Shown piece after piece: positions 9,318 through 18,346 of a stretch of DNA of 64,000 nucleotides; within the stretch, counting starts at the first letter, position 1; the number at the start of each line of letters is the position of its first letter. The notes under the pieces were generated by a model. That model ran no database searches. It had not been told where the DNA came from and worked only from the letters and a program-made list of their open reading frames with translations. The stretch spans positions 1 through 64,000 of the forward strand of contig JAPLFL010000126.1 of the NCBI GenBank assembly GCA_026390695.1. Reading direction: 5' to 3'. This DNA comes from Candidatus Kapaibacterium sp. GTDB lineage: Bacteria; Bacteroidota; Ignavibacteria; Kapaibacteriales; UBA2268. Made by a program: the position numbers and the translations under genes.

Positions 9318-11165
9318 TTATTCTATTTCAAGCAATCTCATTCTTGCCCATATCGCACCTTTGGTTCGTCCGAAGTGTTTGGCAAGTTCAGGAATTTTCA
9401 TACCATTTTCGCTCATTGCTCTCAGTTCTCTGTCCTGTTGCTTGGTCCATGCCTGATATGCTGCAGAATGCTTCACTCTAATTTTCTCAACTGAATATGC
9501 TTTTTCATCATTCTGTATTTTCTTACTTATCCCTTTTTCGATTTGTTCCTTAATTTTTTCAGTCCCCGGCTTCACCTTTGTTGTTATTCTTTTAGGTACT
9601 GGTTTAATCTTTGCTATTGATTTTATTTCTGGTTCAGCTTTCTCATCTTTGGATTCTTTCACTATTAAAATAATATTTGGGGAATCCGGGAAATCCTCTG
9701 AGACTAATCTTTCCGGCAGATAAATTTTAGTCTTCGTCCTTGTAAGTGCAACATAAAGAAGATTTATTTCTTCATTTAATTTTGACAGATTTATTTCCTC
9801 TCCGTCATTGTTTTTCAAAATATCAATGATCCCTTTCTCCGAAAGAAAGTCATCAACTATATGAACTTCATCATATTCCATTCCTTTACACCTGTGTACC
9901 GTCGAAAAAATAAATTCCGCTTTATCTTTCTCGTTGTCGCCCACATGATTATCCTTGATTTTCTTGATTATACCCGGTATTTCATTCCCATATTCCTTGA
10001 CAATTTCCAACATCATCCCAAGTTGCTGATCTTCAGTCTGCTCAATGTATTCTTTAAGCTCTTCAATATCCTTCATACTTGCAATTAACTTATCTCGAAT
10101 GCTTTTCCGCTTACCATTAAACAAATCTAATACATCATAAAGCGAGGTTCCGTCCTCTGCATAAGTGTAAGAGCTAATATTCCCCTCGAAATATATGGGT
10201 TTGTTCTTACCTTTTTCCGTTACAAAGTCGATTGCCCTTAATAGTAAGCCTAAATTCGTTCTTCCTAACACTGCTTTTGATTTATTAACCTTGTTTTTCC
10301 CTAATCCAATGATTTCAGTCCCTTTATATTCCTCTAAATGTTTCTTCCAACCCAAGACTTCTTTGGCAAGAGAAGCGATTTCCTGTCCAAATCTGAAGCT
10401 TGTCGATAAATTAAGAGTGGCAAATTCTGTTTTCTCCAAGGAATTTACCGCATGACGCCAGCCATAAATCTGTTGATAAGTGTCACCTACTATTATCTTA
10501 GTGGCATTTTGTTTGAGAAAGACGTCAAGCATGGCTGGAGATGCGTCTTGGCCTTCATCAAACAAGATATAATCGTAATTTAAGATGGGATTCGATAATT
10601 GATACTTCTTCAAATAAAAATCATGAATGACATTTATCTCTCCGGTACGCATTTTATTTAAAAGAACCCTGGATTTTTCTATTATATAATCGTAATATTT
10701 TGTTACAAAAGATTTTGCTTGTACTTCAAACACGGTTTTCAAATAATTTAACTCGTCAACCCGCTGTTTATCGCTGTTGCAGAAATAACTAATGAATTTA
10801 TTTATATGATTAGCAACCACATATTCCGCATGTTTCTCCGGCAGTCCTCCTAAATGCAGTATTTCTACTATTTCGTGAGTCTTATATCCCGAACATACAC
10901 TGTAATTATGTTTATAAACAATGTTTTTATATGCAAGAGAATGAGCGGTTTCTACTTTAACGTTGTTAAGTCCTTGTTTTAAGAATTTTCTCTCTGCTTC
11001 TAACCTGACAGACCGATTAAATGCAAGGTAAAGTATCTTTGAGGACTTAGGGCGCGCTTTTGCATATTCGATAATCGTTGTTGTTTTGCCGGATCCTGCC
11101 ACAGCATTGATTTTTATGTTGCCTTGAGAGTTGATAATCTCGATTTGTTCCGACGTTAATTTCAT
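9318..11165 (-). CDS. UvrD/Rep-like superfamily 1 helicase with C-terminal helix-turn-helix
   Basis: 615 residues. Walker A is NAVAGSGKTTTIIEYA near residue 20; motif II is YILFDEGQDASPAM; motif III is GDTYQQIYGWRHA; motif IV-like SFRFG; motif V STVHRCKGMEYDEV; motif VI LLYVALTRTKTKIYLP. These are all SF1A DNA helicase motifs that couple ATP hydrolysis to 3'-5' strand separation. The layout resembles compact Fbh1-type helicases rather than full UvrD or PcrA. After a Lys/Pro linker the last ~50 residues (WTKQQDRELRAMSENGMKIP ... HFGRTKGAIWARMRLLEIE) look like a SANT/Myb-like or sigma-type HTH that may guide DNA binding. It stands alone between the deiminase-like gene and a divergent methyltransferase. 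Confidence 0.88.
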   Translation of the reverse strand: MKLTSEQIEIINSQGNIKINAVAGSGKTTTIIEYAKARPKSSKILYLAFNRSVRLEAERKFLKQGLNNVKVETAHSLAYKNIVYKHNYSVCSGYKTHEIVEILHLGGLPEKHAEYVVANHINKFISYFCNSDKQRVDELNYLKTVFEVQAKSFVTKYYDYIIEKSRVLLNKMRTGEINVIHDFYLKKYQLSNPILNYDYILFDEGQDASPAMLDVFLKQNATKIIVGDTYQQIYGWRHAVNSLEKTEFATLNLSTSFRFGQEIASLAKEVLGWKKHLEEYKGTEIIGLGKNKVNKSKAVLGRTNLGLLLRAIDFVTEKGKNKPIYFEGNISSYTYAEDGTSLYDVLDLFNGKRKSIRDKLIASMKDIEELKEYIEQTEDQQLGMMLEIVKEYGNEIPGIIKKIKDNHVGDNEKDKAEFIFSTVHRCKGMEYDEVHIVDDFLSEKGIIDILKNNDGEEINLSKLNEEINLLYVALTRTKTKIYLPERLVSEDFPDSPNIILIVKESKDEKAEPEIKSIAKIKPVPKRITTKVKPGTEKIKEQIEKGISKKIQNDEKAYSVEKIRVKHSAAYQAWTKQQDRELRAMSENGMKIPELAKHFGRTKGAIWARMRLLEIE

Positions 11166-11344
11166 AAATAAGATAAATTATCAATATATAAATTAAATAA
11201 ATATAACAAATCATTACAAAATTAAACAATAATTCTATTCTATACAAATTATTATTTCATAATATAAACTTTTATTCTAAATAAACGATATATTTATAAT
11301 AGAATTTTTTTTTATATACATGCTATTTTTCTTATTTAATTTGT

Positions 11345-11352
11345 TATATTTG
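11345..11352 (+). promoter_or_regulatory. Possible -7 element (TATATTTG) for the RNA methyltransferase
   Basis: TATATTTG fits the Bacteroidota -7 consensus TAnnTTTG and lies 45 bases before the ATG at 11397. No good -33 TTTG is found about 20 bases upstream, so this is tentative. Confidence 0.35.
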
Positions 11353-11396
11353 TATTGCAAATTAGTTTCTCATTTATTAATTTAGTTAATTATATC

Positions 11397-12572
11397 ATGA
11401 ATACTAACGATAATCAATTTGAACTCAGCGCAACAACTCTTTATGGTCTGGAGCCAATCTTAGCAGATGAATTATCAGCAATAGGTGCAGAAAATATTGA
11501 AATACAAAATCGCGCTATTACTTTTACCGGTACAAAAGAAACTATGTATCGCGCCAATCTTGAGATTAGGACAGCACTTCGTATTTTAAAACCGATTTAT
11601 TCTTTTCGGGTCTTGGATGAAATAGATTTATATAAGGAAACTTTTAAATTTAATTGGGAAAAATATCTCGATCCAAAGACAACTTTCGCTATAAATAGTG
11701 CGGTTCATTCAGAAAACTTTAATCACGAAAATTATGTTGCATTAAAGGTAAAAGATGCAATGGTAGATCAGTTGCGAACCATTTATGGTAAACGGCCGGA
11801 CGTGGATATTGAAGATCCTGATATAAGATTTCATGTTCATATAAATCAGGAAGATTGCACAATCTCGCTGGACAGTTCCGGAGAGTCGCTGCACAAGCGT
11901 GGATATAGGATTGGCCAAGGATTGGCACCGATAAATGAAGTTTTAGCAGCAGGAATGATTAAACTAACCGGTTGGAATGCCGATTCTAATTTCGTCGATC
12001 CAATGTGCGGTTCGGGAACTTTTCTTATGGAAGCAGCAACTATAGCATATAATATAGCGCCCGGCGTTAAAAGAGATTTTGGCTTTATGAATTGGAAGGA
12101 TTTCGATGATAATTTGTGGCGCAAGCTGCTTCAGGACGCGAAAGATCGTGAAAGAGATTTCTCATTTAAGATTTTAGGCTTTGATGAATCTCCTAAGGCG
12201 ATTAATATTGCCAAGGATAATATTAAAAATGCTGAATTAGGCTGGAAAATTTTATTAAAAGTAAAGAATATCCAAGATTTGGAACCGGATATTCTTGGTG
12301 GAAGCGGAACAGCTATTATTAATCCACCGTATGGCGAAAGATTAAATGAGACAGATACCGAGCGGCTCTATAAAATCATTGGAGATAGCCTGAAGCAGAA
12401 CTTTGAAGGATTCAGCGTTTGGATTATATCGTCGAATAAACAAGCATTAAAGAATATTGGTCTTAGAACTTCGAAGAAATTAACTTTATATAATGGATCA
12501 TTAGAATGTAAATTTCATAATTATCAAATTTATAAAGGATCGAAGAAATCCAAATTTTTGACTAATGAATAG
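11397..12572 (+). CDS. THUMP-domain class I RNA methyltransferase (RlmL-N/YpsC-like)
   Basis: 391 residues from MNTNDNQFELSATTLYGLEP; the open frame begins 14 codons earlier, but that extension is unlike the family. The N-terminal ferredoxin-like/THUMP region is followed by a Rossmann methyltransferase with DPMCGSGTFLMEAA as the SAM motif and INPPYGERL as the catalytic N/D-PPY motif, typical of N2-guanine methylation. Bacterial relatives modify 23S rRNA (m2G2445 in E. coli RlmL) or related sites. The protein lacks the second methyltransferase half found in the RlmKL fusion, as is usual outside gammaproteobacteria. It is divergent from the helicase gene and followed by repeats. Confidence 0.9.
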   Translation: MNTNDNQFELSATTLYGLEPILADELSAIGAENIEIQNRAITFTGTKETMYRANLEIRTALRILKPIYSFRVLDEIDLYKETFKFNWEKYLDPKTTFAINSAVHSENFNHENYVALKVKDAMVDQLRTIYGKRPDVDIEDPDIRFHVHINQEDCTISLDSSGESLHKRGYRIGQGLAPINEVLAAGMIKLTGWNADSNFVDPMCGSGTFLMEAATIAYNIAPGVKRDFGFMNWKDFDDNLWRKLLQDAKDRERDFSFKILGFDESPKAINIAKDNIKNAELGWKILLKVKNIQDLEPDILGGSGTAIINPPYGERLNETDTERLYKIIGDSLKQNFEGFSVWIISSNKQALKNIGLRTSKKLTLYNGSLECKFHNYQIYKGSKKSKFLTNE

Positions 12573-12584
12573 ATAATTTATACA

Positions 12585-12750
12585 TGTCATTCCTGTGAAT
12601 ACAGGATTCTCAATATTAACTCTGGCTGTCATTCCTGTGAAGGCTGGATTCTCATTATTAACTCTGGCTGTCATTCCTGTGAATACAGGAATCTCCTTCG
12701 TAAAGAGTGTTGCCCTAATTTAGGGGATTCCTGCATTCGCACAAATGACA
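12585..12750 (+). repeat. Three 42-bp repeats of a GTCATTCC element plus its inverted half
   Basis: TGTCATTCCTGTGAA begins at 12585, 12627 and 12669, exactly 42 bases apart, with related sequence between (GGATTCTCA ... TTAACTCTGGC). The third copy runs into an inverted partner, GGGGATTCCTGCATTCGCAC ... AATGACA, ending at 12750. Related palindromic copies lie at 14032-14103, 14127-14208 and 53571-53682. The long stem, AT spacer and lack of coding content suggest a small non-autonomous, REP- or MITE-like element. Confidence 0.75.
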
Positions 12751-12775
12751 GAAATGATATTCTAAGGAGAGCGAT

Positions 12776-12896
12776 TTTATATTTTAGCACAGCGGATTTG
12801 TATTTTAGTGCAGCGGATTTATATTTTAACGTTGCAGATTTATATTTTATTTTCGCCATTTTATATTTAAACATTGCGGATTTGTATTTTATTTGA
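12776..12896 (-). repeat. 21-bp tandem array, coding-like on the minus strand
   Basis: About 5.7 units of a 21-base repeat (plus strand TTTATATTTTAGCACAGCGGA and variants). Read on the minus strand the units keep one frame and spell KYKSATL, KYKSAAL, KYKSAVL, a perfect heptad rhythm; the open frame starts with MFKYKMAKI at 12874 and then runs into the GTCATTCC repeat. Period preservation suggests either a degenerate coiled-coil peptide gene or a slippage array. A second array with the same period is at 22952-23224. Confidence 0.6.
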
Positions 12897-12934
12897 TAAT
12901 AATGAATATATTTGTTATAAATATTAAAAATAAA

Positions 12935-12966
12935 TTTGGATTTGATAATATATTTTATTATGTTTG
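12935..12966 (+). promoter_or_regulatory. Bacteroidota-type promoter for the fibronectin-III gene
   Basis: TTTG at 12935-12938, a 20-base spacer and TATGTTTG at 12959-12966 match the known Bacteroidota consensus TTTG-N19-21-TAnnTTTG. Transcription would start about 40 bases before the ATG at 13013, which has AAGGAATAAAAA directly upstream. Confidence 0.6.
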
Positions 12967-13012
12967 TATGTTGATTATCATGTATTTTTAATTTATTTGA
13001 AAGGAATAAAAA

Positions 13013-13948
13013 ATGGCTGATCTAAGAAGAGATTTTGCAATGTCAAATTATGCATTGTCTGCTTTTGCAACTAATATCATTAGTTTTATGACTCGTGATT
13101 CAACTGAATTTACTGCACGCGGTGTTACTTCTCTGATGCGCACTGCCTTCCAGACTCTTATTACAGCTTTCGGAGTCTTTCCTTCTGATGAAGAATATAA
13201 AGGTTTGGTTACAATTGAGGTTGAGGCAAAGACAGTATTGCGTTCCTCAATTATAATTAAAGTTCAGTCAATCTCTGGCTATGTTGAGCAGAAATGGGGA
13301 ATTGGTTCGGGACAATATAAACGTCTTGCCATTGCTGGTTTTCATAAAATGGGTGATGATGAATTTCTTTTTCGTTCCAGAGAAGTTGTTCGCATCGCTA
13401 CAGAATATCTAACGGATCTTACCCCAATTGGATTGACACATGATATGATTGATGATCTGGAGGATTTGACTAATGGCTTCCAATCTAAAATGCAATCGAC
13501 GAGTGATGCGAAGGCATTGCGTGATATTAAGACGCGAGAAAGAATTGAAAAGGGCAATGAGCTTTATTCATTTATTGTAAAATATTGTAAAATTGGAAAA
13601 TTGATCTGGGAAAATGTTAGTTCGTCAAAGTATAGCGATTATATTATTTATGAAACATCTTATCCGGTATTGCCAAAACCTCAAAATCTTAATATTGTTT
13701 TTAATCCGGTTGGATTGAATATTGAATTATCATGGGATGCGGTTAGTGGCGCTACTTACTATGAAGTTTTTTATTGTTTATCCGGTGTTGGCTTGCCTTC
13801 TGGTGATTATAATCTCTTGAATACATATAATTCATCACCTATACATACTGCTGGAACAATCAATAAGAGAAATTATTTTAAGATAAAAGCTAAAAATGAG
13901 ACTCAATCGAGTGATTATTCAGATGAAGTATGGTGGGATATTGCTTAG
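13013..13948 (+). CDS. Protein with conserved helical domain and C-terminal fibronectin type III domain
   Basis: 311 residues without a signal peptide or membrane segment. Residues 1 to about 205 are predicted mainly helical and I recognise no named family. Residues ~222-311 look like a fibronectin type III fold (LNIELSWDAVSGATYYEVFY ... KRNYFKIKAKNETQSSDYS). The stretch RIEKGNELYSFIVKYCKIGK with KYSDYIIYE is closely matched in the protein at 30513-31463 (RIAAGNALYAKVSNYCDVGK, KYNDYVIY), so the two are paralogues. It has its own promoter-like sequence and a strong hairpin just after the stop, so it is a single-gene unit. A cytoplasmic or T1SS/unconventional secreted scaffold is possible; no function is claimed. 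Confidence 0.85.
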   Translation: MADLRRDFAMSNYALSAFATNIISFMTRDSTEFTARGVTSLMRTAFQTLITAFGVFPSDEEYKGLVTIEVEAKTVLRSSIIIKVQSISGYVEQKWGIGSGQYKRLAIAGFHKMGDDEFLFRSREVVRIATEYLTDLTPIGLTHDMIDDLEDLTNGFQSKMQSTSDAKALRDIKTRERIEKGNELYSFIVKYCKIGKLIWENVSSSKYSDYIIYETSYPVLPKPQNLNIVFNPVGLNIELSWDAVSGATYYEVFYCLSGVGLPSGDYNLLNTYNSSPIHTAGTINKRNYFKIKAKNETQSSDYSDEVWWDIA

Positions 13949-13952
13949 GGAA

Positions 13953-13983
13953 ATCATCCGATGGCTTTCAGTCATCGGATGAT
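13953..13983 (+). terminator. Hairpin after the fibronectin-III gene
   Basis: Inverted repeat ATCATCCGATG / CATCGGATGAT with a 9-base loop, starting 5 bases after the stop codon. The stem nearly equals that at 30466-30498 behind the paralogous gene. No clean T run follows, so it may be a processing or stability hairpin rather than a simple intrinsic terminator. Confidence 0.65.
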
Positions 13984-14031
13984 TCTATTTATAAATAAAA
14001 TTATTGCTTTTATCATTCATTTTCATCGCAT

Positions 14032-14103
14032 TGTCATTCATGCGGATGCAGGAATCTCCTAATCGTATTGCTTATGGGGATTCCTGCATTCGCAGGAATG
14101 ACA
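14032..14103. repeat. Dispersed palindromic GTCATTC element, copy
   Basis: TGTCATTCATGCGGATGCAG at the left pairs with CTGCATTCGCAGGAATGACA at the right around a short AT-rich spacer. Same family as 12585-12750. Confidence 0.75.
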
Positions 14104-14126
14104 ATATTTTATTTTTTTCCTGTGTT

Positions 14127-14208
14127 TGTCATTCCCGCGAAGGCGGGAATCCCCTTCATTAAGGGATTTTCCATTATTTTGGGGATTCCTGCATTCGCAC
14201 AAATGACA
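14127..14208. repeat. Dispersed palindromic GTCATTC element, copy
   Basis: Left arm TGTCATTCCCGCGAAGGCGG, right arm GGATTCCTGCATTCGCAC...AATGACA. It lies 23 bases from the previous copy. Apart from these elements, the 13949-14251 gap holds only the hairpin at 13953-13983. Confidence 0.75.
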
Positions 14209-14251
14209 TATATATAGATTAGTGTTGGAATATCCGAATTATAATTATGAA

Positions 14252-14863
14252 TTATCTGCGTAATTTGATGTTCAGCTTTTTATAAATATCGTCTTTCTGA
14301 TATTGGCGAACTTCTCCGGAGATCATATTTCCTATTGTAAGGTTTTCAATTGAGAATCGAATTAATCTTAGTGTTGGAAGTCCAACTGAGGCGGTCATTT
14401 TCCGAACTTGGCGGTTCTTCCCTTCGCTTAGAATTATTTTTAGCCAGCTTGTAGGAATATTTTTACGGAATCTGATTGGCGGATTACGTTGTGGAATATC
14501 GGGTTCTGCTTCTAAGATTGAGATTTCACATTTATCCGTCAGGAAATTACGACCTCTGATATTGAGTAGAACTCCATTTTTTATGCTATCAAGACTATTG
14601 TGATCGGGCAACCCTTCTACCTGAACCAAATAAACTCTTTCGTGATGAAATTTCGGTTCAATAAGTTTGTATTTCAGATAATTATCATTGGTTAGAATAA
14701 GTAAGCCTTCGCTATCATAATCAAGGCGACCGATTGGATAGACATCATCTTCGAAATGATAAAGATCGGCTAAACTTGCTTTTCCTTCTTCGCTGGTAAA
14801 TTGTGATAAAACTTTGAACGGCTTATATACGGAATAGTATTTCGGATTTTGTATTATGTTCAT
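14252..14863 (-). CDS. rRNA pseudouridine synthase, RluE/RsuA type
   Basis: 203 residues. The catalytic block GRLDYDSEGLLILTND carries the invariant Asp that attacks uridine, and LSEGKNRQVRKMTASVGLPT with RLIR is the characteristic second motif of the RsuA/RluB/RluE/RluF family. No S4 domain precedes the catalytic domain, as in RluE, which converts U2457 of 23S rRNA. The opening YYSVYKPFKVLSQF is the family's KP-x-x-x-L-S-x-F motif. Length is normal. Target position is inferred from architecture only. Confidence 0.88.
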   Translation of the reverse strand: MNIIQNPKYYSVYKPFKVLSQFTSEEGKASLADLYHFEDDVYPIGRLDYDSEGLLILTNDNYLKYKLIEPKFHHERVYLVQVEGLPDHNSLDSIKNGVLLNIRGRNFLTDKCEISILEAEPDIPQRNPPIRFRKNIPTSWLKIILSEGKNRQVRKMTASVGLPTLRLIRFSIENLTIGNMISGEVRQYQKDDIYKKLNIKLRR

Positions 14864-14968
14864 TCAAGTATTGAAGTTGATTATATTAGTTATTTTATTA
14901 ATTTATCATATTCGGAATGAAATATGATTTGTTTCGTTCCTTATATTTATCATTCTAAATTATTAATT

Positions 14969-17900
14969 CTACATAGATTGAAGCATTTTCTTGATTCGCC
15001 ATAAAAATTCAACTGCTTTATCACGTTTATCAAGAGGCATTTCGAGGGATAATTTCTGTTTTTGTTGGGTTAGGCGTGTTTCTGGATATTCTTCAATAAA
15101 TTCGCTGATGATCGGAAACACATGATCGAAGTATTCCTTGTTTTCTTCGCTCGGAAAATCTGCTATAAATTTGTTTTCTCTTATTGTAATTTTGGTTAGT
15201 CCTGTTCCAAGAGCAGCAATACGAACTTTAACGGCAAATATCAGTTCTTTTAATTCCTTCGGGAACTTTCCATATTTGTCTTTCAGCTCTTCGGAGAGTT
15301 TATTAAGTTCTTCGGTTGATCTTAGTTTGAATAATTGTTTGTAATAATTGTATCGATCGGCGTCTCCGCTTATATATTTAGCCGGAATCAGAGCATCGGA
15401 TTCGAGATCAATCGCTATGTCATCGTTTTCCGGGATAAAATAACTCATTTGCTTAGTATCAACGAAGACATCGGCGAATTCTTCTCTGCGTAGTTCCGTT
15501 ACGGCTTCGTCCAAAACCTTTTGATACATCTCAAAACCGATTTCATTTATGTATCCGCTTTGTTCGGGGCCTAACAGATTGCCTGCGCCACGGATTTCCA
15601 TATCTCTGAGGGCGAGTTTCAGGCCTGAACCAAGCTCAGAAAACTCTCCGATAGCCTGCAAACGTTGTAATGCTTTCTGTGGAATAGATTTAACGGGCGG
15701 AATAAGGAGGTAGCAATAGGCTTGAACGTTTGAGCGCCCCACCCGGCCGCGTAATTGATACAATTCCGCTAATCCGAAATTGTGTGCGCGGTTTATGATA
15801 ATGGTATTTGCATTTGGAATATCGAGTCCCGACTCAACGATTTTGGTTGTAAGAAGTACGTCGGTTTTTTTCTCAAGAAATTTTTCCATTACCTTTTCTA
15901 AAGTAGTGCCCGGCATTTGTCCGTGAGCGATTCCGATACGTAATTTAGGGATTAGCATTTGCAGATCGGCCGATATTTTTTCTAAATCATCGATTCTATC
16001 ATTGACAAAGAACACCTGACCGTCTCGCTTAAGCTCACTTCTGATTGCATCGACCAATACCTGATTTGTCCAAGGCAATATTTCTGTTACGATTGGGATT
16101 CGGTTTCGTGGAGCGGTCTCAATCGTTGATAAATCACGGGCTCCCATGAGTGAGAAATTGAGTGTACGAGGAATGGGAGTGGCAGTAAGAGTTAGTGTAT
16201 CCACTGAAACTCGCATTTGACGTAATTTCTCCTTTGAGCCGACGCCAAAACGATGTTCTTCATCGATTACAAGCAATCCTAAATCCTGAAATACTATATC
16301 TTTGCTCAATAGACGATGTGTGCCGATCAAAATATCTATTTTACCATCGCCAAGTTTCTTTATTATTTCCGATTGTTCGGCTTTTGTTCTGAATCGTGAT
16401 ATTGCATCGACGATTACGGGGTATCTGCTAAGGCGGTCAGAGAATGTAAGATAGTGTTGGTCGGCTAAAATTGTGGTTGGAACTAATACGGCGACCTGTT
16501 TACCGGATTGCACAGCCTTAAATGCAGCTCGGATAGCTATTTCAGTCTTTCCGAAGCCCACATCGCCGCATACAAGACGGTCCATAGGAGTTTGGGATTC
16601 CATATCACGCTTTACTTCTTCGCTTGTCTTTGCTTGGTCGATGGTATCCTCATATATAAAAGAGGCTTCAAACTCTTTTTGCCAGACAGAATCGGCAGCA
16701 AAGCCATATCCCTTCTGTTGTTTGCGCTCGGCGTAGAGCTTTATTAAGTCTCGTGCAATATCTTTAAGTCTTTTCTTTGTTTTGGCTTTCTTTCGTAGCC
16801 ATTCGGTATTGCCTAACTTGCTTAATATTGGTTTTACACCTTCCTGAGCGGAGTATTGCTGGATTTTGTTGATGTAATTAAGGTGTAAATATAGAATATC
16901 GCCTTCTGCATAAATGATTCGAACGCAATCTTGCATGCTGGCCCCAAGTTTGACGGTCTCAAAACCATCGAATCGACCTATTCCCTTGTCTTCGTGAACG
17001 ACAAGATCTCCTATTTTTAGCTGTCGTAAGTCTCGGAGGGATATTCCGCTCGATGCTTTCTTCTTCCGCCTTAATGATTGATTGTGTACGCGGTTAAAGA
17101 TTTGATGTTCTGTAAGTACGGCAAGCGATGGAAGACCTAATTCAAATCCCGCCGAAGGTGCTTCGGCAATCCAATTGATTTTTTCAAATAATAAATCGTT
17201 TGCTTCGATTGAATCCGGGTTTGTTCCGACGTTTATATCAAGTGCATTACGCGTAAGTTCTTTTAATCTATTTAAATGAATCTCTCCATCGGCACATAAA
17301 ATGATACGGCAATTCTCCTTATCCAGTTTCATAAGCTCCGCACCGAATATTCTGAGCTGTCCGCTGAATTCGGGTTGAGTGCGTGAGATTATCTCAACAT
17401 CTGCATGGGCTACATGATTTATTGTAATCGTTGTATATTTCTCTTTAAGTTTGGCTTTTATCTCCGGATGAATTAATTCGGAGGAATCAAGTATTATGAT
17501 GGAATTTGGTTGAAGATAATCATAAATATCACAGAATAATTCGCCTTGATCATTGGTTATTATACCGGAAATAAACTCAATTTCGGTGTATCCATGGATT
17601 GATCGCTGCGAAAGTACGTCAAAATCTCGGATCGACTCAATTTCATCGCCCCAGAATTCTATTCTAAGTGGATTGTCACGACCGAACGGAAATAAATCAA
17701 GGATAAAACCACGTAAAGAAACCTCACCTTGACACGAAACATAGTCCTGCCGTTCAAATCCATTTAGTGCTAATTGCAAAACAAAATCCTGCGGGCTTAT
17801 TTTATCTCCAATGGAAACCTTCCTTCTTAGTTCATCGAACTTAGCGGGGACTGGAATTTTATATCTGAAGATTTCCTGAGTAGTTACAATGATTGGCGCA

Positions 17901-18259
17901 ATGTTTTGAACGAGTGTCGGAAGTCCGTCATAGAGCCAGAGGAGTTCGTCATGGCTGGTTTCCGTCAGATCAAGTAGAGTGGATTTAGGTTCGGAGAGTA
18001 TGCTAACCTTTACATTCTCGGAAAATAGATTAATATCATGAAATATTTCCTCTGCAGAGTAGTTTGATGGTGAAATATATACAAATGGACGCTGAATTTT
18101 CTTTCGCAAAGCCGAAACAGTAAGAGATCGGAGTGATGCAGAAAGATCTTTGATATTAATTTCCTTTTTGCCAGATTCTATAAGCTTAGTTATTTGCTTA
18201 ATTGTCTGCGATTCAGCTATTTCGGAGCAGAGAGTTTTTAAATTAATGGTATTTTTCAA
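14969..18259 (-). CDS. mfd: Transcription-repair coupling factor
   Basis: 1,096 residues with the full Mfd order. A UvrB-like N-terminal region is followed by a CarD-like RNA-polymerase interaction domain near residue 415 (LKIGDLVVHEDKGIGRFDGF). The RecG-type translocase then shows Walker A GDVGFGKTEIA near 565, motif II DEEHRFG near 666, TATPIPRTLNFSLMGARDLS and the motif VI arginines in YQLRGRVGRS. The C-terminal TRCF domain that masks UvrB binding ends the chain. Mfd removes stalled RNA polymerase at lesions and recruits UvrA/B. The gene begins 82 bases after the secreted hydrolase region and is followed by the pseudouridine synthase gene. Confidence 0.97.
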   Translation of the reverse strand: MKNTINLKTLCSEIAESQTIKQITKLIESGKKEINIKDLSASLRSLTVSALRKKIQRPFVYISPSNYSAEEIFHDINLFSENVKVSILSEPKSTLLDLTETSHDELLWLYDGLPTLVQNIAPIIVTTQEIFRYKIPVPAKFDELRRKVSIGDKISPQDFVLQLALNGFERQDYVSCQGEVSLRGFILDLFPFGRDNPLRIEFWGDEIESIRDFDVLSQRSIHGYTEIEFISGIITNDQGELFCDIYDYLQPNSIIILDSSELIHPEIKAKLKEKYTTITINHVAHADVEIISRTQPEFSGQLRIFGAELMKLDKENCRIILCADGEIHLNRLKELTRNALDINVGTNPDSIEANDLLFEKINWIAEAPSAGFELGLPSLAVLTEHQIFNRVHNQSLRRKKKASSGISLRDLRQLKIGDLVVHEDKGIGRFDGFETVKLGASMQDCVRIIYAEGDILYLHLNYINKIQQYSAQEGVKPILSKLGNTEWLRKKAKTKKRLKDIARDLIKLYAERKQQKGYGFAADSVWQKEFEASFIYEDTIDQAKTSEEVKRDMESQTPMDRLVCGDVGFGKTEIAIRAAFKAVQSGKQVAVLVPTTILADQHYLTFSDRLSRYPVIVDAISRFRTKAEQSEIIKKLGDGKIDILIGTHRLLSKDIVFQDLGLLVIDEEHRFGVGSKEKLRQMRVSVDTLTLTATPIPRTLNFSLMGARDLSTIETAPRNRIPIVTEILPWTNQVLVDAIRSELKRDGQVFFVNDRIDDLEKISADLQMLIPKLRIGIAHGQMPGTTLEKVMEKFLEKKTDVLLTTKIVESGLDIPNANTIIINRAHNFGLAELYQLRGRVGRSNVQAYCYLLIPPVKSIPQKALQRLQAIGEFSELGSGLKLALRDMEIRGAGNLLGPEQSGYINEIGFEMYQKVLDEAVTELRREEFADVFVDTKQMSYFIPENDDIAIDLESDALIPAKYISGDADRYNYYKQLFKLRSTEELNKLSEELKDKYGKFPKELKELIFAVKVRIAALGTGLTKITIRENKFIADFPSEENKEYFDHVFPIISEFIEEYPETRLTQQKQKLSLEMPLDKRDKAVEFLWRIKKMLQSM

Positions 18260-18346
18260 TATCTACTTACTAAAAAATTGATTACTATGAAAAAAAAATT
18301 GTTGGCTAATTACATTTAAAGTTCAAATTATTCTAATTTATTTAAA

